DNA of 64,000 nucleotides from Rhabditophanes sp. KR3021 (lineage: Eukaryota; Nematoda; Chromadorea; Rhabditida; Alloionematidae). The first letter of the stretch is position 1, and every line of letters begins with the position of its first letter. Under the pieces are notes generated by a model. That model saw only the letters and a list, made by a program, of their open reading frames with translations. It was not told the origin of the DNA and searched no databases. The position numbers and the translations under genes were made by a program. Below are positions 37,102-52,266 of the stretch, piece by piece. Location: positions 7,502,001 to 7,566,000 of the forward strand of contig CAUJLY010000006.1 of the NCBI GenBank assembly GCA_963281155.1, given 5' to 3'.

Positions 37102-40100
37102 CGCAAGATTACAAGCATCCCACATCACAACAAACTACTAATTCGAATGACATATTTAGCACTATTTACCTGATTTTATTTAAAAAATGATATTTTTTAC
37201 ACTTGTCAGAGCTAATGTATGTAAATTATTTTCTTAACAAATGAATCAGATAAATCATTTTAAGATGTTGCATATTTCTAAGAGTGAACTTTATGATAAA
37301 AAATATTTTTAATGCTTGTTTTTAATAACTCTACCAGTATTTTGGACTACCAAAACTAGTATACACATTATATTTATTCATAAGTAGTGACTTTATATAT
37401 ACATTTGTTTTAATCAGCTTAACACTATACGAAAATTCAAAAAGTGTTGCAAATTGGTTGTCGTCCATAGACATATATTTAACGGTTTGATACTTCTTGT
37501 TTCAAGTGTTGAATGTAATTAGTAATATCCATTTCAGATCACATCTTCTTTCTATACTGCATTTTCACTTTGTGCATAACATTTCTTAAACGAAACACAT
37601 GAACAAGGTACAATTATTTTGTCACCAATGCGCTTAATCAAAACCGTGTTTATTAGTGATCGCACAAAACTCGATCGCGACATAAATTTTATGATTCAAT
37701 ATTTTGATAGACCTTACGTTGACGCCGGATAACTTGTTCAGCACTTTTATTACTTTTCTGTATATACATTCCAATTATCAAATTTTGTCACTCTCATATC
37801 TTATAATGTTCGCATTGTTGCAACAAAGATTTTAGTAGGTATGTATGTACATCTGCACATCTCAAATCATATCAATTACGAGGGCATATAACAGTCTCCA
37901 GCAAGTAAATATATAAATATATATTTATTTTGTGATATGCAATTTTGGCTCCTTTTTCATTATTCCAAAAGGTCTTTCTTGAATCTTCGGATGGTCATAA
38001 TCAATACACAGAATAAACGTATGCATATATGACTTTACTTTAAACGAACCATACTTATTTTATCTGATCAGCGGTAACTTTTCATTGTGGCCGCTGCGCA
38101 CCTTTCAATTCATTGTCTTAAATGTCATTTTTGCATATTACTTTTCCATTTCATCCAAACAAAATTAATATATAATGTCTATTCCGTTTAAACCAAATTT
38201 CAAATATGTACAATGCATATAAAACGTATACAACTCCTATAAGACGTATCAAGAAAGAGTGTTGTTTCAAGAATCAATTTGCATAATTGTTTTTACCAAA
38301 AACAAATTGAAGAATGATCTTTGGAGCATATACCATAGTATTATTCTCAGTTTACTGTTACCATCCACGTAACATTATAATTTGTAGCTGTTTCATAAGG
38401 TACGCAGTAAAACAAAGTTATAATCTTTTTGTAAATCAACAACAGCATACATATAGTTTAGTTCCATTTTTTGACGTGAGACCTACGTAGATGGTATATT
38501 CCAATTGAATACTTTAAGTTAATAAACAATGAATATTGAATTAATGGGAACAAGTTAAAGATGTATTTGTAACATTATCTTTACTAATATTTCAATATTT
38601 CTTAACGCATATTAAAAGGTTTCCAAAGTTTTGATTTAAGGTCAGGTTATCTTTTATAGTTGTCTAAACGGTGTTCAAATTTTAGCAAAAATATTTACTT
38701 TAATACTACCAATCACATCTACAGTTTTTATTAAGATTAATGTGAATATCTCAATATGACAGTAACAATGCTCATTTGTGCGGTACTGCATCGTCCTCCG
38801 CATACGTTGACCGCGATACATTTAGGACACTTACTCCACCAATCTAATGTAGATGGCCACTAAATATATGTGACCGATTGCATTCAGTTAGGTTTATAAC
38901 ATCTTAAAGTCGGCAAATGCCATTGAAACGATATTTTAGTACATTATAAACATAGCTGCCCTAACTTCTATTATCATTTTTGCTTATTTATAAAAATTTA
39001 GAGAAGAGCACATATTTACTAGTAGGTTACTTTTATTTTCATAAATTTTTTAATTAGCTTTACTACTAACCATCTTTCCTCATTTATAAACTAACATCAT
39101 ATCTCATTATATGAACTTCCATTTTCTATTCCTCTTCTTTAATAGAAATGACTGTGGTTTCAGCTATTTTTGCTACTAAAAAATAGAAAGATGAAAACAA
39201 AATTATTTATATGTACAATCAGAAAGGAACTACACTCATGTTTACAAAGCAATATAATAAGAAGAATTTTTTGTTTAGACTAATATAATTTTAATATCAC
39301 TAGTAGGCAAATAATTTAAACATGAATCGTAATGAATATATTACTTCAAAAACTAACTTTTCATTAAATCCTTCTTTTTTGATTACGCCTTCTTTTAACA
39401 CTTTGCCAAATAGTTTTAATCTATAACAAAGAAAAATTTGCAATCTGTGTACTTGACATATCGATACAATTGATCATCATTTAAAATATAAACATTGCTT
39501 GTTAGCCCATCCCAATTATCTCTATACCACATTTTGATTTAATATTTATAACGGTTAATGTGTATGGTTTATATGTATGGTTTATATGTATAGGATGTAT
39601 ATAGACATTTACTAAATTATTCAAATGACTGTACATAATCTCCGTATATAGAATAAATTGATAAACACAGAAAATGTTGATTATCATTTAAATTGAATCT
39701 GTTAAACAACACATTTATCAACCTTTGCTATCAGCATTTAATTTAAAATTTGTTTTTACATAAATATGACAGCAAATGGTTTTTGTTAATATATGTTATG
39801 AAGTATGCATTTGAAAACGTAGTACTGGTTTATTTCAGCAGTCGTGAGGATGATATGTATGATAGTATCAAACAATTGTTTGGCAACTCAGAAATATGTA
39901 TTTATCAAATGTACCGTAAAAAAGTATTAAACTTTATTAAAATTCAAATACATGCATAGTTGTGTATATGTGTCGATGCTGCTTAAAACGTATTTTAAAA
40001 CGCAAGTGATAAATGTATTAAGAAATGAGTTCATTGTATAAATGTTATAACTACTACTGAACGATTGTACTTGTTAGAACCGTAAATGACTTTTAAGATA

Positions 40101-40773
40101 TTGTAATATATTGTGTGTACTGGTTTGTTTTAATATTAAGAAAACATATCTGCATCATTTTTTACACTAATCTAATTTAGTGAATTGAGATGATTGTGTC
40201 ACGTTGCCCATCTTCTTGCTCGATGTTTAAATGTGTTGTTATTTGGATCACAATTTATACGATTACGCAAGTATCGCAACTTATCTGTTTGATTGCATTG
40301 TCTAATAATATGCAGACAGACCTTGTATCAATAGTAATATGTGATTCATTGTTAATAATCAAAATATCCTTTATTTTGATTTTTATTATATCGTTTTAAG
40401 TAAACACACTCAAAATAGGATATATTTACTTTTTTAATTTGTTTAGTTGTTCAATTGACGTTTAACATTTTGGTAGACTAGTGACTGTTTGCGGTTACTA
40501 CTACATTCAATCGATACACATTACTAAAGTAACATACTTCTTCGACGCGTTTCCGGTCGCATAAATTTAACTGTCTTTAGATTATACTTTAATATAAATA
40601 TGTTCCTTGTTAAGAAGTGATCAACAGTATATACGTGAATATGATATTCGTTAATATTATGTAAAATAAAGTAAATCTCAAAGATAATAATGTTTTAAAG
40701 TAATTTTTAGCTCATTCTATAAAATCTATGCGGCGTAAAACGTTATCTCCGCCCTCATAACGCTTCTAAACAA
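37102..40773. other. gene-poor region
   Basis: About 3.7 kb of AT-rich sequence between RAB28 and the BICRA-like gene. Short ORFs (such as 40190-40399) lack splice partners and recognisable content. No RNA gene was identified. Confidence 0.5.
39561..39594. repeat. 13-bp tandem repeat
   Basis: Two and a half copies of TGTATGGTTTATA in non-coding sequence. Confidence 0.6.
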
Positions 40774-43700
40774 ATGTCGAACCCCGGTTTACATATCGAC
40801 GAAGTGAATATGAATAATGTGTAAGTTTAGGCATAAAAATACTAATTAAAAACTATTTAAACACTAATTAGGAACTATTTAAACACTAATTTAGAACAAA
40901 TTTAAAAATAGTTTAAAAATAGTTCAATACTCATTAACTCTCAATAAAAATAATTTAAAACAATGTATAACTTGGTAATTACAGGAATTATGATGATAAT
41001 GATGCATGGATGCAGGATTTAGAAGGTGCCTTGGCACAAAGTAGTCCAACCTCATATTCACAATACATTCACAATATACAGCCATCTTCGTCGATAACAG
41101 AAAACAATTTTCAACAAAACGATGCTTTTAACAATTTATCTGACCATTTATCTTCTTCCACAAGCATGATTGTCCAACCCTCTGCAAGTCACACGGACAT
41201 CAAAGCTGAATCGTGTATGTCGCAAAACAGTGATATCAATACATCCAATTTGAATACAAACAATAGTGTTCAAATTAATCAACTACACCATCAGCAGCAA
41301 CATCAACCACACCACCAAATGGCCCAGCAACCTAGAATGCAAAATCAAACACAGATGATTCACCATCAGCCCAAACAAAACCTCCAGCCTAACAATAGTA
41401 ATAGGACGCAACAAATGCTAGCCAAAGTAACTTCCCAACAGCCACTTTTAATGCCTAAAGTATCCACAATCCAACAACAACCACAGATCATTACTACATA
41501 CTCTCCTGCATCTCAAAAAAACAATCAAAATTATGAACAAAGAGTGATATCATTTGCAAATCAGCAGCAATCTCATCAAATTCACCAATCTCAGTCCCAA
41601 ATAGTGAATAGCCCAAATAATAGTCAAAACGCCCAATCCAGCCAAAAGTATAATGATTCAAATACAACCTTTATTTCCCCCCTAGATCCATTTCCAATCA
41701 GCAACCACAAATTATACAAACAGTTAATGGGGCCTGGATTCAAACATCCCAACTCCAGCAATTGCAAAATAGCGGTGGTATGACAATTGTACCAGCAAAT
41801 CAAAACATGCCTATAAGTATACAGCGTTTTGCAGAAGGAATCAGTGTGATTAGACAAAGCCAGTTTATTCAGGGACAAGATGGAGTCACTTTAATAGACG
41901 CTAATAATCTGCAGCCTAGGTTTGTTCAACAAGCCTACCCGAATTCGAATTTGATTCAAATAAATAGTAATGATATGAATCAGGCCATTTACCAAACGCA
42001 AGGCTTGAACAATGGACCACAGCATATACTGATTGAAAATGCAAATGGAACACAAACCGTCCAACAAGTTATCATAGCTCAGCCCCAGGGCAACTCGAAT
42101 ATGGGAATAAATATGATGCAGGGAAACAATGCCATTATTTTGCAATCAAAACCAGGGCCACAACTACCTTTGAAAAAAGTGCCGCAACCTAGGCAACCAC
42201 TCCAAAGAGGAAATGGCAAGAAGAAAGAAAGTCCTCAAATGATCGATAATAGTGTTAATATTGTGGCCCATGGCATAAACTCGAATGCTGGTAACGTTAG
42301 TATGATAAGTAATTCAAATATGAGTAATCAAAGAAGGCAAATCGGCAAACCACAACTCGTTACACAAAAACAAGGCGTACAGTCTCAGCAAATTTCAAAG
42401 CAACAAGTTCAAATGCAAAAGCAACAACCTCACCAATTTCAACGGCCTGCAAATCCCCAAAATTTTCAGAATCAACAGTCTACTCTTCAAGCTAGACTTA
42501 AACAACAGCCAAATAATATACCTGCACATCCGGCTAATGAATATCAAGTGGAAGTGACACCCGAGGATTTAGCTGTAATTGATACTCTTACCAAGCAAAT
42601 AATACTTTTAAAGGCACAAGAACAAAGAACTGGTAAAAGCGAAAAAGCTAAAATTTTAGAACTTGAGATGAAGCGAGGAGACATTTTTCTCAATCGTCTT
42701 GGAGAACAACACGTCTTGGACACTAAAGTCATTAAAGACCAGATTTATGCTTCTATGCCAAATGCGGGACCCGGTGCTCCAGCATCAACGAGTAAACCTC
42801 CGCCTAAGCCCAAAGCTGTTCCAAAAAGAGGTTCACGTGCGGCAGCAAATAATGAATCCACGGTAAAAAATGGGCCAAGCACTTCCAGAAACCATCAAAA
42901 GCAAACCAATAATATGGGTAATACAAATATTGGTCAATCTTCTTCTAAAATGAATGTCCCCACAACAGGTCAGCTTGCCAAATCAATGCAAAAATCCAAA
43001 CAGGTAGTTAGTAATCAACAAAATGCTTTTCAAAATGATTCTTCCCAATTTCAATCAAATGCAGCTTCTTCGGGTATGGGTTCGGGTGTTATTTCTTCTC
43101 AATTGAACACGAAAAATGTTCAGGGAAGTTATTTGGGTGGAAACAAAGTAAATTTGGTTCAAAATCAGGTAGTGGTAGTCAATCAACCTCCGGTAAAGTA
43201 TATTCCTTCGTCCGAAACACAGAAAAAGCTTATTGACAATCAAAGAATAATTAGATCACAACAGATGCAACAATTGAAGAATTCTTTTTATGAAAAAACT
43301 CTCAACCCCGATGTGACTACTCCTTTTAAGGATATAGATGATGCCTTCCATCGGTTAATACCATACTCAGTTTTCCACGAAGCAGAACCTTCAAAGGAAA
43401 CTTTAAACCTTTTTGACCATGACAGGCTACGTCTAAGAAACAATCATACCAGTCGCATCACAAACTTCATGGATAAATTGCAAAGCAAATTTTTAAAAGA
43501 GTCAGTTGAACCTACGCAATTTAAAGCAGAACACTTGCAACTCTTGCATATGGATGTTGAATATGAGAAACGTAGACTTGGATCGGAAAAAGCCTTAGCA
43601 AATACACCAGAAGTTGCGACGATTATTGACAAGGGGGCGGCTTATGGTATTAGAGTAGATAGACTGGACGAAATGCATCGATCATTAAAAGAAAAAAACG

Positions 43701-45946
43701 GCCAGACACTAGCGTCTTATAAATTCCATTTTAATTATGATCTACCAGTCAACACGCGACAATATATTCCAAAAGATATGCCTGAAGGTTGGCGAACTCC
43801 TATCAACACCATTTTTGACTCTGATAATGAAGAGCGAGATTATAAAAAAGGACTATCCGACTCTGACTCCGAAACTGATGATGGTAAGGCAGGAGATAAT
43901 GACAATGAGCTAACAGAATCAATTTGCATTGATACTAACGGAATGATAGATTATAGAGAACCCCCCAACATTTTCCAACCTATAATTTCACCACCACTTT
44001 ATGGGTCAGGTGAATCGAAACATACACTATCAGTATCATCCATTTCAGCAAAGTCTTCATGTAAAGTCAAATTTAATTTAACACCGTTGCCTAGTATATC
44101 ATCACTGAGTGCTCCTAAATTGGTTGTCCATAGAGGGGAACAAATTGAATTGGAGGCAACACCGTTGATGTCGTCTGCTTTTCCACCTATTCCTAAATTA
44201 TCTCTCAAAAAAGTTATTCATCCAAGTCTTTTAACAGAACCAACACCTTCAGTTCACAGTGAAAGTGTGTTTGTCCTGCCACCTTTAAAAATACCTAAGG
44301 CTAAACTAAACGCAAAAGGGACAACCATCCAACATGCAATAAACTCTCTCACAACAAGTATACCCGAAAACACGTCACCACCAGCCAGATATGAAGATTA
44401 TGACGGAGTGTCTACTAGTAATGGGTGTTCAAATCCGATCGTATCTGAAAAAACACAGATTCCAATAGCGTCTATAGGCGAAGGCAAGGTCGATGATAAT
44501 GAAAGCAAAGTCGAAGATATGTCTGATAAAGAACGCCGTCGTCAAGAAAAAAAAGTTCGCAAGGCAAAGAAGGAAGAGAAGAAGGAACGAAAACGTGTTA
44601 AGGAGATGGAAGAATTGAATAATTTAAATAAATCAATTTCCAATGATAGCGTTGCAGCAACCAACGATTGTTCAATTGTTTCCGATAGCTTTAGTGACGC
44701 GGCTTCTACATCACAACCACCTCAAAGACTCTTATTTCGTCTTAATAAATCGGAATTGCGTGCTGAAAAATTATTGCCTGTTATGTCTACTACCATTGCT
44801 GCACCACCTGCGGTTGGCACTGTTCCACTCGGTAATGAACCTAAGGTTAAGGTTCCTAAACTCAAAATTGCTCGTGAAAAGTTGCATCTAGACCCCGGTA
44901 ATTCAGATGACTCTTGTCTCAAGATACCTCCGTTGATTGTGAACAAACCTACTGCCCATGCTACTCTTGATTCTCATCTTACTACCCATGTTACTCTTGC
45001 CGAACCTGTTCGGACAATAAAAGAACATGTTAGATCAAAAGCAGGAGAACATTCTCTTCTAGTCGAAAGTAAACCGGAAGCAATTGTGTCTGAAAAGAAG
45101 GAACGGAAGAAGAGTAAGGAGCGTAAGACTATCAAAGAACCCAGGCAATCAAAAGAACATAAACGGGAAAAGAAAATAAAGCTTGATAAAAGTCTAGCCA
45201 AAGCTGCAACTCAAGATGATGGCAAAGTTAATGCAAATGATGATGCTCCAAGCAGATTAATTCTCAAGTTGTCCAAATTACCAAAGTTAAAAGGTGAACC
45301 GAGTATCGCAACTGACGTTCCATCCTTATCAAGAAGTTCAATTGATAGTGGAAGTTCCTCGGTAAGACATAAAGTATCTGAGAGTCCAGTACCAACATCG
45401 GATTGGTACAAAAAGAATCCAAATGATAATGATAATTTATCTTCTGTAATGTCAAATAGTGGTAAAAAGGATCAAAAGATCAAAATGAAACTCTCGACCC
45501 CTAAACCAGAAATCATAAATGTCGCACCTGCTGTTGAGGATAAGAATAGCTTCCTTTCTAAATTGGAACCAGTTAAGAAACATGGTAGCGTGGTAGCTGA
45601 GCCTGATTCAAGCAGCTCATCTAGAATTGACCAACCACCAATAAAAATGAAAATTAGTATTGGAAAGAAAGATGGTAAAGGAAAAGAAGTTCACAAAATT
45701 GAGGAACCGGTTGTTGAAAAAATCCCCTCCCTGAAGTTGTCAATTTCCAAAGCTCGCTTAGCTCCCAAGTCAAACACAACTCCCCCACCAATTGAACACA
45801 GAAAAAGAAAGCACAAAGAAACTTCCAATGATGGAGAAGAAGTTAATGCTGATGAGATTGAACGTAAACGGAAGAAAAAGGAAGAAAAAAAATTGAAGAA
45901 ATTAGCTCGCTTACAAATAAATGGCTCGTTGATTCCTACAGAATAA
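40774..45946 (+). CDS. BICRA: BICRA/GLTSCR1-like subunit of the non-canonical BAF complex
   Basis: Exons are 40774-40820, 40985-41647 and 41686-45946, with introns of 164 and 38 nt, both phase 2; the product is 1,656 residues. The 38-nt intron explains a frame change at 41648. The N-terminal third is very rich in Gln, Asn and His (HHQQQHQPHHQ near residue 100). The GLTSCR1 domain lies at about residues 740-880, with LNPDVTTPFKDIDDAFHRLIPYSVFHE and a downstream basic helix pair (DRLRLRNNHTSRI). The C-terminal half is disordered and has several lysine-rich clusters, ending in KRKKKEEKKLKKLARL. BICRA and BICRAL define the GBAF/ncBAF SWI/SNF chromatin-remodelling complex with BRD9. The start codon is in a 16-codon first exon, so an alternative first exon is possible. 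Assignment rests on the single conserved domain. Confidence 0.8.
40841..40906. repeat. 22-bp tandem repeat in BICRA intron 1
   Basis: Three 22-base units beginning ACTAATTARRAACTATTTAAAC lie at 40841, 40863 and 40885. They are followed by TAGTTTAAAAATAGTT, which is complementary to part of the unit, so the intron RNA could fold back. Confidence 0.65.
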
Positions 45947-48900
45947 TTATACCATTTTATAATTTAAATATTTAATAGTTGATCTATAAATTTACTTTAA
46001 GGATATACAAAATAAAATCCTTATCTTACTTGTATTTTTTGTTTTTAATCTAAATTACCGACATATCTTCAAACACACCATTTTTTATTATAAGATAAAA
46101 ATAATGTGACATAAAATGAATGATAAGCATACACATTTAACATAATCATAAAAAGGCAAATGGTGTTCACAAATAATCAGACAAATAATATCTAAGGTCA
46201 TGATTTAGGTAAATTATTTAAAGTAGCGGATAATTAAAGAAAGTGTCATAGGTGGCTAATCTACCAAAGTCGAAAGATATTATTATTAAATGATATGTAC
46301 TTGTATCTAAAAATTGCCGTGAAGGAGAGTGGAAAGAAAGAGGGAGATTGTTGTTTTCGTTTATTCTGAACCCAATGGTAGTAAAGTTTGCAGGCATATG
46401 CTAGAGAATCAAAATAAAAAATTGTTGATGAAACCATCCTTTTCTGCGATTTGTTCCAAACAATGGCAAATAAACAAAAAATGTGAAAATACCTGTGTCA
46501 AAATATCTATACGATAAAAACAAATACCGTAAGCATACATATTAACCATGCCAAAAAAGCATTTTTTACAGATCTTTTTAGCCGATATTTAGATCTCCAA
46601 ATAAATCTAGATAAATTGTAAAAAAACAATTTTCTGATGATCATCTTCACATATAATCTAGAGAATTTGTAGTTGCACATTGATTTATTTATTGTAACAC
46701 AAAATATTAGTCTTTTTGTTACAATAAATGAGTACATGTGAAATAACAATAATTTTTTAATCTGTAAAATAGCTTAAATGATTTGTCATCAGAAGCAATC
46801 CTGTAAATCCAGCTTAAAAAACTAATGTCAGACTGGACCGGAACTGGATAAATTTCCTTAAATGAGCCGGACCGACCCGACATCCGGATTATATAAAAAA
46901 ATCTAAAAATAGTATTAAAACGAAATTCAAAATTATAATAGGAACGCCTGTTGCTTATTTCTTCCAAAATGAACGTCCAACAATCAATTGAACAAATCGA
47001 TTATATCCTTTTTAAGTAAATTGAATAATTGCTAATAATGTAATTTATATATCTCCAATTTATTATTTTGTCTAATTATCATTTCTTTTGCTTATTTTAA
47101 ATTATAACAGATGGAAATTATGCAACTTTCTTTATTAACTTTTAAATATCAGAAAAAGATTTTTCAAATACAGACATCTTTATTTTTAAGCAATATGCTA
47201 AAGATAATATCAACCTTTCAAGTAATAAATTGCCTAATTTATAATCTCAATAAAAATGTGTAAAACAATAAATATTATTTTTTATATACACATTGGTCCT
47301 TTCAAATCAAATAACTTTTAATAATGCAATTAATTTTTATCAGACTCATTTAAAGTGCCTAAAAAAAGAAAAATTACTTAAAAAAGATGAAGTAAATGAT
47401 GCTGGATATTATTGTCATTTACCAAGAATAAACTTAATGCACCAAAATACAATAAAAATTAATGTCATGGCTTGGGATTTTTAAAAGTTTTATAACTTCA
47501 ATATTTACTCTTTTAAAGACGAACAATTAATAGAGAAATAATACTAAGCAATTCATAAATGTATGTATTTCATCTTTCTTGCGACTTTTATTAATTTACA
47601 ACAATATCATACACAATTAGATTTTCTATAGACTAATTCTATACTTTTGTTCTGGACGAAAGTACTATAGCATGGATTCATATTATAAATGTTGGCTTTA
47701 ATTAACCATTCCTTTTGAACTTTTTTGTTTATTTAATTAGAGTCAAATTGCCGAATATCTTGCTTAGTCCAATGCCATTAACCTTTCACATAAACTTTTT
47801 TCTTCTTTAACAGAGAAACAAAATTATTGCATGACCAAAGAGTTAGTTGAAAATTGACTTAAATATATTTATTCTTAAATCCCAAGAGGTTAAAACTTAT
47901 GAAAAAGATTCGATTATATAAAAATGCTAGAAATTTTTTATAACATTAATTATATTGAAAACTATTCTGAGATCCTTATTCAAGTAATGTAGAACTAAGT
48001 TTTTACATAATATTTTGTTTTCCTATCAAAATAAACTTATTCAGAAAATAATAATCTTAAAGTTAGAAAACATATGTAAGCTTGTGATACCATTTTTAAT
48101 ATCAAGGATCTCTTAATATTCCATTTATATACCATACCATTATTCTTTCACAGAGAAACAAGTGCCACTTTTATTGCAAATGCAAACAATTCTTATTTAG
48201 TTAACACATTAACTCTAATAACCATTATTACGTATATCTCAAAGAAATTGCCATCTTTTTGGCAATAATTTTACCCCTTATTCAATATTGATACTAAAAA
48301 TATTTTATTCAAATCTTTTACCTACCATATTTTTACCACATGCAACTACTTTTTTACTACCACACCCTTTAATTAACCCACTTGTGTATGGGTCTTTTTA
48401 TCAAATCAAAATCGTTTTAAACTGATAATACTAACTCTTGGTCTTTGTAATAACAATATAATGGCTTTTGCCATTTTATGTACATATATGGTTTTACGAA
48501 GTAACAATGTCAAACTTTATAAAAATTGTATTTAAATTAAATGGTGAGAACATTCGAATATTTATTATGAGTTTGCTACTACCAGGAAAATTAAATCAAA
48601 TTTTAAAAACACTTTTGAAAGCATAATATTTACCTATTCATGAATATACCAAATAAACCAAAATAAACTTTGAATATCCCAAAATATATTTTTATGTAAC
48701 TAAATTCAAAGTTTGCATCATTTTTTAATTATCACTTTTTAATATGACATATTTGCGATTACCTCATTTGTGTTAAATGTCACCGTAATGATATACATGC
48801 AAAGGTTGCTCATAATTTCAGTAATTAGAAACATTTGTCCCTAACAACCTCAATATTTCATTTCACATTATTTATCTACCAGTTCCTAATATTTTAATAT

Positions 48901-51900
48901 CAAATAGTAAATACATGTATTTACAAGCTCTTCGCTTTTTTAATATACACTTATAAATACTCATAATCTTAGGTTATATTCTCACATAACAAAGTTTCTT
49001 CATAACAAGAAGATATATTTGTATATCTATTTGACCCTTTCAAAAAATGCATTTTCAATTTATGTACCAAAAAGAAGGGCATATCATGATGTAACAACAA
49101 TATACAGAGGCTTACACATATTTGCGGTAAAATTCTCACCCATGAGCTTTTCTATTTATTTGAATAATTAGATATCTATTATATAAAGATATGAAAGAAC
49201 TGACTGATAAACTAGTATATTTATATTTAAATAATTTGTCTTTGACAACTTTTGCTTTAACATATGTTTTGTGAAACATGGCAACACTTACACCATACTA
49301 TTATTTTATTCTCTTTGTACTTACCAATATCAATGTGTACATATATATGCACACTCATTTTGTATTAATATTAAGTAAATATATTTTAATGAGCACTGAT
49401 ATTTTTAAAAAAGTTGAAATCATTTATGTAGTACTTGTTCATAAATAGTTTTAGACATAATGATACTGATATTACCCAAAAATGCATTCTTTAAACCATT
49501 AAAGTATCGGGTCTTACTTTTAAAATAAAGCCCTGTGTATTTTTTAAACTGTATGAATTAAAAATTGAATTTTTGAGAACCAAATAAATGCATCTTTTTG
49601 TGTGGCAAATTGAATATGAACATCAATTTTTAAATAAACGAATTGTTTAAAAGTATGAGACTAGGAAACAATTTGTGACTTCGAACTAGAATCAACAAAA
49701 AATGACAACTTAAATAATTTATGTGTGAATGCTTGCCTATTAAACTAATTATATATCCAGACACTTTTTTGCAATTCTTTTGTTTAGTTTCGTTACATTT
49801 TTAATCTTTTAAAAATTGCTCCCCCTTTGGTTATTCGCTTGCACCACTTATTAAGATCATCAATTTACAGCATTTGAAATGTCAAAAAAGATATGACTTA
49901 ATGCAAAATCAAAAGTGGTAATTATAAAACTTTATCCTTAAAAAAGAATAAATATATTTGTTGATCGTCCATTAGCACAAAAGACTTAATTAAAGAATCA
50001 TTAACTGACACTCTTTCATATTTATCAAAAAATTACTACAATAAGATATAATCAACTTGATTATACACATTTATAAAAAAGAATTATTGTTAGCGAATGG
50101 CAAAACAACTTGATAGATTCTTTTTCTTAGTTTTGACAACTAGAAAATAATAATTTATATTAATTTTTTCCCTTCATAATTAATTATATTTTGTATCCTT
50201 TTAGAGTTATATTTCTTACAAATGCCACATGATATCCATTTCTTATAATTTGTCATACTTTAATTTATTTATAAAATAAAGAAAGACTTACTCCTAGGTA
50301 AATGAGTATATCAATTGTCTTTGCATTTTCAAAAAATATAATTAACTACGCATTGATATAAATGCATTATATCACTATAACGAATAAATATGTATTAATT
50401 GCCACATTTTTTGAGATATTAATTAAGTTTACTATTCAATCGTAAAGTCCTCTTTCCACTCAAAAATAATTTTATTTTTATTAAGTAAATACAATATCAA
50501 ACTAATTTGTTTATTAAATTTTCCAGTATTTAATTCTTGGTGGAATATAAAATATGAACTTTTGAATTGCTTGAAGCATATTTTATTTTGGCCGCTATTA
50601 ATTATTCTTATTGTATCAAAAATAAGGTTTTAAATCAAACTATAACTTGTGTATATATTCGGCATAAAATAAAATAGTAGTGCATTTATACATATTCAAA
50701 GCTAATCAGAAATACATTATTAGTGAAACCTTTTGAAACAGTTTGAGTGTATGCTGTAAAAGTAAAGAAAACATTTTAATGATGGTTAGAAGTAATCACG
50801 CTATCAAATTCGCTCACAAATTCCATTTAAACTCAACTCATTATCAAAAACTACAGGTGATGCCAATAATTTTTTCATCAAAACGTATGGATTCATCGCT
50901 TTGCAATGTAAGTTTTTTGATATTTAATTTTACACACAAAATCAAATATTATTAAGTTTTCTTAGGAATGAATAATATAAATATATTTTTGTCAAGAAAT
51001 ATTTTCTCAAATTGTATGAGTAATAATGCCATTGTCGTATGATGAATAACAATTATTTTAAGGACACCTTTTTATTGTCAAATCAAAAATGGCTCTTATC
51101 TATACTTCCTTAAATTAGGCTATGTGTTTCTTTTTATTTTTGAAAGTTTACTTTTTTCGAACCAACAAATAATAACTTTTGAAGTAATGTTTACCTTCCG
51201 AAAATACTCAAAATAAACCAAAAATAATGATAACGGAAAAGAGTCATTTTTCACTTTCTTGGCTTTTTGATAGTTTAATAATTATAGTAATAAGAATACA
51301 ATACTATTGTATTTTGCTTCATCTTACATAACTTTAATAGAGCCATACTTTTAAAATTGTCTTCCTTGCTACGAATAATTAAAAACTTTTCTTTGCAATG
51401 TAAAGGATAAAATTTTAATAAATTTGTCCAAAGATTCATTAATTAAGAGATTCAAATATCATATTGAGCCTCGAAAAGTGATATTATGTACTAAGCAGTG
51501 GTTGATAAAAGATTGGTAATATTGTGAGTATATGTCTCTGATAGTACAAACTTTATGATACAAGTGTTAAATGCGCAAATGGCAGTCTAACAATTTCACT
51601 AATACAATATCATATTATTAAGCATAATGTTTAATTATCAAGAATCTTATATTAAACAGTTATGTGAGTGTATATACTTAAATGGCAACGTGATGCAACA
51701 CTACTAATTCACCATCATTTCAATTTATTTCATCTCATTTTTTAAGTATAAGTAATATTCATCCACTCTCAAGTTATAAATCTGCCTCTTCATTTTATAT
51801 TTTGATTGAATAGTAACGTCTATTAATTTGATATGTTTTGTTGAACGGATTTAGAATAATTTTATTGTTATTAATGTCTTTTTAAATACTAACAAGTATC

Positions 51901-52266
51901 GTATCAATTTTCATAGAACAAAATTTAACTTCAAAATCAGTAGTCAGAGTATATGTTTCTTTGCAACCAAAACAAACTAAATTATTATACATTTAAAATT
52001 TAGTTATATTCTAGTCATCAAAACATTTACTCTAAATAAAAATGAAGTAACCTCTTCCATAGTTTTTTTAATTAACAATTTTATTACATTTATCTATTTA
52101 TTTAGCTTTATTAAAGGTCTTACAATTTTAGAAATGTAGGCATATTTTTATATTTTCAATAAAATTTTTCCTTTATCAAGCATATATATTTTCAATATAT
52201 AAAAGCCATCCAAAATTGTCTCTTCTTAAATCTTTTTTTAAGCAACAACACACTTATTTATTTCAG
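45947..52266. other. 6.3 kb AT-rich gene-poor region
   Basis: No recognisable gene. A polyadenylation-like AATAAA follows BICRA near 46011. A short GC-richer patch with repeated CCGG-containing words lies at about 46820-46890. A possible exon at 50779-50908, open on the plus strand and ending in a GTAAGT donor, might belong to the cysteine-rich gene downstream because both ends are phase 0, but this is speculative. A TATATAAAAG box is at 52196-52205. Confidence 0.45.

Noticed and set aside
41648..41685. Frame change in the BICRA-like gene considered as a possible indel
   Set aside because: A 38-nt GT-AG intron with a strong pyrimidine tract (TTTATTTCCCCCCTAG) explains it fully.
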